Shown: piece by piece, positions 59,461 through 64,000 of the stretch
How positions within the stretch are numbered: position 1 is the first letter of the stretch
How the letters are laid out: each line of letters opens with the position of its first letter
Assembly: GCA_963663845.2 (NCBI GenBank)
Contig: OY760650.2
Span: 868,001 to 932,000, forward strand
Direction: 5' to 3'
Source of the DNA: Versatilivorator sp963663845
Lineage (GTDB): Bacteria; Acidobacteriota; Terriglobia; Versatilivoradales; Versatilivoraceae
DNA length: 64,000 bases
The notes under the pieces: model-generated
Seen by the model: the letters and a program-made list of their open reading frames with translations, nothing else
Databases searched by the model: none
Told to the model about the DNA's origin: nothing
Translations under genes and position numbers: made by a program

Positions 59461-60579
59461 TCATGGGAGCCGGGCCACCAATGCCTCCACCCGCCTTCTG
59501 GAGGCCGGGTCCAGAGGGAATCGCCGAGCGAACAGAAGCTCCAGCGATTCCACCTCGGAGACCTTCCCGATCGGCAGTTGCAGGAAAAAGCTCAGATAGG
59601 AACGGTGGACCCCGGGGAATCGGGCCTTCAGATAGAGGTGGCCGGCAACCAGGGCGGCATTCTTGCGGACCCTCGACTTGATGGAGTCCCGGTTGGAGGG
59701 GCCGGAGGAGCCGGGAAAGACCGCCAGAGCGTCGGTGGAACGCCGCGCCGTCTCATGCAGAAGCACGAAAAAGGAGTGCACCGCCTCCTGGCGGCTCTCC
59801 GGCAGCGGCGTCAGGACGTGAAACAGGACTTCGCCGTCCTGTTCCACGGGCACGCCCAGCCCTCTCCCCTTCATCACCGGCGTCAGAAAGACCTTGAATC
59901 GCGTCACTTCCGACCTGGAAGCCCACGGCTCCAGGATGCTCATGCCCTGCGACTTCCAAAAGCCGGAGAACCACTCCACTCCCTGCTGGTCCCACTCGGT
60001 TCGGGCCTCCCGATAGAGCATGTAGAAACGGGAGTGCTCCTCCTCCAGGCAACCTGCGAACTGCTTGGCGAACGCCCGCTCCTGGGGAGCCTGGAAGAGG
60101 TTTCTGAAGACCGGAATCAACCTGCGGCTGTTGCCGAACATCAGGGGTTCCTTCCTTCGCCGGCCCTTGGGGCCGACCGGAACGGTGCGGGTGCGAAAAT
60201 CGTAGTCGATCAGGGCCAGGGCTTGCCTGAAGGAGGAGAGGTCGTCGGCCAGGAAGGGAGCCCGGATCAGAAAGCGAAGACGAGGGCGCCGCCGGTAATG
60301 CTGCTCCAATGCCGCGGCCTCCCGATTCAGCCGGGTCTCCCCCACCTCCAGGTCCCGCTTGGCCTGGTCCATCCGCCGAACGTAGTCCTCGGAAAAGAGA
60401 TTGAATCGGTCCCCCGCAAGGTTGAAGTGGGCCAGGGTGTGGTAGATCACGTCCAGATTGGGGTCGGACAGTATCCTGATCTGGCTGGAGTTGAAGGCAA
60501 AAAGCGGCCGATGCCCCCACAGCAGCACGGCTGCCAGGGCCAGAAGAACAAACAGGGCCGACTTGTTCCCAAGAGTCAT
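59461..60579 (-). CDS. Exported or anchored protein of unknown function inside the carboxylase operon
   Basis: From the ATG at 60579 the 372-residue product has an N-terminal hydrophobic helix (NKSALFVLLALAAVLLWGH) and a mostly helical, Arg/Phe-rich body. Segments such as EHSRFYMLYREARTEWDQQG and HSFFVLLHETARRSTDAL do not form the HExxH of zinc peptidases. I do not recognise the family, though it may be distantly related to DUF4932-type proteins. The open frame continues upstream for 25 codons that are only translated period-10 repeat. It sits between two carboxylase genes on the same strand. Confidence 0.68.
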   Translation of the reverse strand: MTLGNKSALFVLLALAAVLLWGHRPLFAFNSSQIRILSDPNLDVIYHTLAHFNLAGDRFNLFSEDYVRRMDQAKRDLEVGETRLNREAAALEQHYRRRPRLRFLIRAPFLADDLSSFRQALALIDYDFRTRTVPVGPKGRRRKEPLMFGNSRRLIPVFRNLFQAPQERAFAKQFAGCLEEEHSRFYMLYREARTEWDQQGVEWFSGFWKSQGMSILEPWASRSEVTRFKVFLTPVMKGRGLGVPVEQDGEVLFHVLTPLPESRQEAVHSFFVLLHETARRSTDALAVFPGSSGPSNRDSIKSRVRKNAALVAGHLYLKARFPGVHRSYLSFFLQLPIGKVSEVESLELLFARRFPLDPASRRRVEALVARLP

Positions 60580-60816
60580 TTTCAAGAGACTGCGAGGCTG
60601 AAACAAAAGAAAAAAGAGTGATCCACGAAGTGACACGAAGGACCACGAAGGCACACGACTTGAACGAATTCTGAGGCTGTGCTGAGCTTCATTTGCAGAA
60701 GCGTCTCTTGCTGTTAATCCTGTAAATCCTGTGCATCGATGTTCAATTCATGGTCCTTCTCGATTGACCTGCCCCGTTGCGGGCGCGTCTGACAACTCTC
60801 CACTCTCCACTCTCCA
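60580..60816. other. Repeat-filled gap in the carboxylase operon
   Basis: A period-10 array (60619), the right end of a nonamer-type element (ctgttaatcctgtaaatcct near 60712 to atgttcaatt near 60745) and a period-7 array at the carboxyltransferase stop follow each other. No gene is present. Confidence 0.7.
60619..60656 (+). repeat. Period-10 array, type B
   Basis: The decamers tgatccacgaag, tgacacgaag, gaccacgaag and gcacacgact form the best type B example. Confidence 0.78.
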
Positions 60817-60819
60817 CTA
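60791..60819 (-). repeat. Period-7 array, type D, starting at the carboxyltransferase stop
   Basis: On the minus strand the stop TAG begins the heptamers tagtg gagagtg gagagtg gagagtt. Confidence 0.82.
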
Positions 60820-62388
60820 AAGAGGTATGTTCCCATGCTTCTTGGGCGGTGTGGTGTCCCGCTTGTTCTCCAGCATCGCCAAGGCGCCGATCAGCTTTCG
60901 ACGGGTCTCGCGCGGGCGGATCACCTCGTCGACAAAGCCCCGCGCCGCCGCCACGTATGGATTGGCGAACTTCTCGCGGAATTCCTCGACCCGCCGGGCC
61001 GTTTCGGCTTCCACGTCGGCGGCTGCCGCCAGCTCCTTGCGATAGACGATCTTGACGGCGCCCTCGGGTCCCATCACCGCAATCTCGGCGGTGGGATAGG
61101 CAAGATTGACGTCGGTACGCAGATGCTTGGAGGCCATCACGCAGTAGGCCCCCCCGTACGCCTTCCGGGTGATCACCGTGATCTTGGGGACGGTCGCCTC
61201 GGCAAAGGCATAGATCAGCTTGGCCCCATGCTTGATAATCCCCCCGAATTCCTGCGAGGTCCCGGGGAGAAAGCCGGGGACGTCCTCGAAGCAGATGAGC
61301 GGGATGTTGAAGGCGTCGCAAAAACGGACGAACCGGGCGGCCTTGATGGAAGCGTCGATGTCCAGACATCCGGCCAGGACCGCCGGCTGGTTGGCCACGA
61401 CTCCCACCGGACGGCCTCCCAACCGGGCGAATCCCACCACGATATTGCGGGCGAAGAGCGCCTGGACTTCCAGGAAGCGGCCGTCGTCCGCCACGGCTTC
61501 GATGATTTCCTTGACGTCGTAAGGCTGATCGGACTCGGCCGGAATCAGGCTGTCGAGCCTCTCTTCGGCCCGGTCCACGGGATCCCGGGTCTCCTTGCGC
61601 GGAGGGCTCTCCATGTTGTTGGAGGGGAGATAGGAGATCAGCTCCCGGATGAAACGGCAACACTCCCCGTCGTCCTCGACGGCGAAATGGGCCACGCCGC
61701 TCTGCGCATTGTGGGTCATGGCCCCCCCAAGCTCTTCCTTCGAGACCTCTTCGTGGGTCACCACCTTGATCACTTCAGGGCCGGTGATGAACATGTAGCT
61801 GCTCTGCTTGACCATGACCACGAAATCGGTGATGGCGGGTGAGTAGACCGCTCCTCCGGCGCAGGGACCCATGATGGCCGAGATCTGGGGGACGACCCCC
61901 GACGCCAGGGTATTGCGCAGGAAGATGTCGGCATAGCCGGCCAGCGAGACCACGCCCTCCTGGATTCTGGCTCCCCCGGAGTCGTTGAGACCGATGACGG
62001 GGGCGCCGGCCTTCATCGCCAACTCCATGACCTTGCAGATCTTGGCCGCATTGGTTTCGGATAGGGAACCGCCGAAGACGGTAAAGTCCTGGGCAAACAC
62101 GTAGACCAGCCTCCCGTCGATGCGGCCGTAGCCCGAGACCACGCCATCCCCGGGGATCTCCTGGCCCTTCATCCCGAAATCCTGGCAGCGGTGCTTCACG
62201 AACTTGTCCATCTCCTCGAAGGACCCCTCGTCCAGCAGGAGATCGATGCGTTCGCGGGCGCTCATCTTGCCGGCGGCGTGCTGCCGCTCCAGGCGCTTTT
62301 CTCCTCCGCCGGACTCGGCCAGCCGATCGAGTCGCTGAAGGTCTTCCAGTGGGGACTTGGCGGGAGTGGGGGGTGGATGGGTGGACAA
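60817..62388 (-). CDS. Acyl-CoA carboxylase carboxyltransferase (propionyl-CoA carboxylase beta type)
   Basis: The 523-residue protein moves carboxyl from biotin to acyl-CoA. LNDSGGARIQEGVVSLAGYA, GPCAGGAVYSPAITDFVVMV, GFLPGTSQEFGGIIKHGAKL and ITRKAYGGAYCVMASKHLRT are the crotonase-fold blocks of the PccB/MMDA family. The residue that decides acetyl versus propionyl use in Streptomyces enzymes appears to be Cys here (GGAYCVM). With the mutase at 19.4 kb the propionate route is most likely. Confidence 0.93.
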   Translation of the reverse strand: MSTHPPPTPAKSPLEDLQRLDRLAESGGGEKRLERQHAAGKMSARERIDLLLDEGSFEEMDKFVKHRCQDFGMKGQEIPGDGVVSGYGRIDGRLVYVFAQDFTVFGGSLSETNAAKICKVMELAMKAGAPVIGLNDSGGARIQEGVVSLAGYADIFLRNTLASGVVPQISAIMGPCAGGAVYSPAITDFVVMVKQSSYMFITGPEVIKVVTHEEVSKEELGGAMTHNAQSGVAHFAVEDDGECCRFIRELISYLPSNNMESPPRKETRDPVDRAEERLDSLIPAESDQPYDVKEIIEAVADDGRFLEVQALFARNIVVGFARLGGRPVGVVANQPAVLAGCLDIDASIKAARFVRFCDAFNIPLICFEDVPGFLPGTSQEFGGIIKHGAKLIYAFAEATVPKITVITRKAYGGAYCVMASKHLRTDVNLAYPTAEIAVMGPEGAVKIVYRKELAAAADVEAETARRVEEFREKFANPYVAAARGFVDEVIRPRETRRKLIGALAMLENKRDTTPPKKHGNIPL

Positions 62389-62418
62389 GCGGCGGCTCCC
62401 TGGATCGATCGCAGGCAG

Positions 62419-63501
62419 CTATTCTAACGTATCGCTGACGACATTCGAATAACTGCTTTGGTTTCCGGCCCGGTCCACGGCCGAGACCCGATAGGCATAG
62501 ACAGGGCCCTTTTGAAGGTCCCGGTCCTCGAAGGAGGTCCGTTGGATGGCTGTGGTGGTGAGGCGTTGGAACTCGCCCCGGCCTTGACGCCGGAAGACCT
62601 GGTAGCCGGCCAGATCGGCTTCAGCGTTGGGAAACCAGGTCAGGCTCAGGAACTCCCGGCCCGCCACCAGGGTGAGCCGGCGCGGAGGGCCGGGTGGATA
62701 CAGGTCCCGGTGGAACAGGGTGGCCTCCTCGGAATCCCGGCTCTCCACCCGGCCTCGAACCGTTTTCAGCACCGCCCGCACCCGGTAGACGTAGGTCTCA
62801 CCCAGGCGGGCCGACCCATCGCGGAAGGAGGTCCCGGCGACGGGGGCCGGATTGAGGGGACTTCCGCCGGGCCTTCCCGCGGGTGATGCGCGGTAGAGGT
62901 TGAAGGCCACGCCGGCAGCCACCGGAGACCCATCGATGTTGGCGGCGGGAGACGCCCAGGAAACCTCGACAAACTCTTCGGCAGGGTTCAGGCTCGGTCT
63001 GCCGGGAGGATGGGGGACCGGCTGCAGCCACAGGGTGGCGATGTTGGAAAGCCCCGCCGTCTGCCCCTTTCGATTGAAGACCTTGACGGCATAGCTGAAC
63101 TCCTTCTCCAGCACCTCGGAAAGGTCCCGGCCCTGCAGGCGATCTCGGATGCTCCTCTTCTCCTCCCGCCCCCGGGCAGGCCCGGTCTTCAATTCTCGCC
63201 AGGGGTCCGAATCTCCCACGGCCGGGGCGGCGCCCGCAGCCGGGGAGGGTTCCCGGATCGACCGATAGATCTCGATCGAGGCCAGGGTGGCGGCCCTGCT
63301 GCCGTCGGTGTTCAAGTGGGGCAACGTCCAACTGAGAATCACCTCCGCCCCCTGCTGCCGGGCCGTCAGGTCGGCGATCGGTTGGGGAATACGGATCAAC
63401 GGAGGCAGCGGCTCTCCAATCCTTCCGCAAGCCGCCGCCAGGAGAAGAAGGAGGAGGCCTCCCAGGCGAAGATAGGTGCCGGCAGGTGGAGCGGTGGTCA
63501 T
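62419..63501 (-). CDS. Lipoprotein with three fibronectin type III domains
   Basis: From the ATG at 63501 the 360-residue product has a signal helix and lipobox-like LLAAACG (about 16-26). Three FN3 domains follow: one beginning IADLTARQQGAEVILSWTLP, one around EEFVEVSWASPAANIDGSPV, and one with LTLVAGREFLSLTWFPNAEA and YAYRVSAVDRAGNQSSYSN. It is probably anchored on the periplasmic or outer face and binds another protein or a polysaccharide; this is inference. It lies 30 bp before the carboxyltransferase gene. Confidence 0.85.
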   Translation of the reverse strand: MTTAPPAGTYLRLGGLLLLLLAAACGRIGEPLPPLIRIPQPIADLTARQQGAEVILSWTLPHLNTDGSRAATLASIEIYRSIREPSPAAGAAPAVGDSDPWRELKTGPARGREEKRSIRDRLQGRDLSEVLEKEFSYAVKVFNRKGQTAGLSNIATLWLQPVPHPPGRPSLNPAEEFVEVSWASPAANIDGSPVAAGVAFNLYRASPAGRPGGSPLNPAPVAGTSFRDGSARLGETYVYRVRAVLKTVRGRVESRDSEEATLFHRDLYPPGPPRRLTLVAGREFLSLTWFPNAEADLAGYQVFRRQGRGEFQRLTTTAIQRTSFEDRDLQKGPVYAYRVSAVDRAGNQSSYSNVVSDTLE

Positions 63502-63747
63502 GGGCAGGGACGGAAAAGGCAATTTAGCTACAAGACACCTGGGCAAGGAAAACCGGTCGAGGGGCTATCCACCAACAGCACATGGCTACCATGGCCGCCC
63601 TTTGGTTCAGGGGAATCAACCGGAGGCGTCGAGTAGTTGTTGGCTGTTGGTCGGGAAGCCTGAATGAAAAACCCGGCTTATGACGCATCGTTGCTATTAT
63701 TATGGGCCAGTCTCAGAGATTGCTGGGCGAATAGTGGAGGAGAATCC
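63502..63747. other. Intergenic region before the AlbA_2 gene
   Basis: The 246-bp gap lies between divergent genes. I see no repeat of the families found elsewhere. It becomes more AT-rich from about 63660, with a possible -10 (tattat) near 63697 but no good -35. Confidence 0.5.
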
Positions 63748-64000
63748 TTGCCAGGACTGCCTTTTAATCTGGGTGACCTGATTCATACCCGCGCAACAGA
63801 GACCAACAGGGTGGAGTTCAAAGCTGCTTGGGACGAACGCATCAAGCTCGCTGTACTCCACACCATTTGCGCGCTAGCCAATGATCTATTGAACCTCAAC
63901 GGCGGGTATATCGTGCTGGGGATCAGAACGGATCAAGACGGTCAAGCAGTGCTTCCTCCGGTTGGTCTCGATCACTTTAATATGGAGAACATCCAAAGGG
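63748..64000 (+). CDS. AlbA_2 (Schlafen-like) domain protein, N-terminal part, cut by the window end
   Basis: The first 84 residues are visible. The start is TTG at 63748, chosen because tggaggag stands seven bases upstream. TNRVEFKAAWDERIKLAVLH and TICALANDLLNLNGGYIVLG match the start of AlbA_2/divergent AAA-4 proteins (ExxxEFK, then CAFANxxGGxIxxGI). Members are putative DNA- or RNA-binding regulators, some in defence islands. Base composition falls here compared with the rest of the window, which may mean a transferred segment begins. Confidence 0.78.
   Translation, partial: MPGLPFNLGDLIHTRATETNRVEFKAAWDERIKLAVLHTICALANDLLNLNGGYIVLGIRTDQDGQAVLPPVGLDHFNMENIQR

Noticed and set aside
57874..60621. 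A 915-codon plus-strand frame opposite the biotin carboxylase and the unknown protein
   Set aside because: It is an antisense shadow without recognisable motifs.

Overview
The window is a GC-rich, gene-dense stretch of a Gram-negative (two-membrane) bacterial chromosome. LpxC, an OmpA-family protein, TonB/ExbB/ExbD, SecDF and several lipoproteins show the outer membrane. I favour Acidobacteriota. The reasons are a TonB with polyproline and Gly-Val linkers in a tonB-exbB-exbD-exbD-TPR operon, a PQQ dehydrogenase next to a cytochrome with a CX4CH haem site, bacillithiol-type redox proteins (BrxA, YpdA), a DUF1343/NamZ protein and a very large PIG-L protein. This assignment is inference, because no rRNA or other decisive marker lies in the window. 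About 63 protein genes are supported. I saw no tRNA, rRNA, CRISPR array, prophage or transposase.

Layout. 0-10.4 kb: the 3' end of lysC, then a minus-strand set of PQQ dehydrogenase, VOC protein and dihaem cytochrome, then a TSUP transporter, an OmpA-like protein, a methyltransferase, two tandemly duplicated membrane coiled-coil genes, NamZ, hypoxanthine phosphoribosyltransferase and an RpiB-like protein. 10.5-21.4 kb: minus-strand cell-envelope and export genes (tatA, brxA, the TonB system, secF, secD, yajC, tgt) and a methylmalonyl-CoA mutase-type subunit. 21.5-34.7 kb: plus-strand hydroxypyruvate isomerase-like protein, a complete ABC importer of the Fe(III)/polyamine type, the large PIG-L protein, dapB-dapA-dapD, dacB and an M24 peptidase. 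34.7-46 kb: minus-strand methyltransferase, HupE, an RskA-type anti-sigma factor, YpdA, an oxidoreductase, hisD-hisG-hisZ, thrB and a fused aroD-aroE. 46.7-54.3 kb: amrA, pgsA and a full SUF operon (sufT, sufU, sufS, sufD, sufC, sufB) led by an Rrf2 regulator with a clear promoter and operator. 54.9-64 kb: lpxC, serS, a biotin-dependent acyl-CoA carboxylase operon, a fibronectin-III lipoprotein and the start of an AlbA_2-domain gene.

How the genes fit together. lysC, dapA, dapB, dapD and thrB cover parts of lysine/threonine synthesis by the succinylase route; DapB/A/D also feed diaminopimelate to peptidoglycan, which DacB and NamZ process. The carboxylase operon and the mutase at 19.4 kb fit the propionyl-CoA to succinyl-CoA route. 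YajC-SecD-SecF and TatA serve export; several products carry Sec, Tat or lipoprotein signals.

The strongest unexplained signal is a population of short degenerate tandem arrays and inverted-repeat elements in the intergenic gaps. Arrays with a period of 7 run into the stop codons of five genes (hisD, aroDE, amrA, sufU, the carboxyltransferase gene). Arrays with a period of 10 lie near 5' ends, and one supplies the apparent start codon of the M24 peptidase. Elements of 150-260 bp with perfect 26-bp inverted ends are also present. Other points of note are a helix-hairpin-helix-like insertion in SecF, a lanthanide-type WDWD motif in the PQQ dehydrogenase, and twin coiled-coil genes that differ by exactly one heptad.
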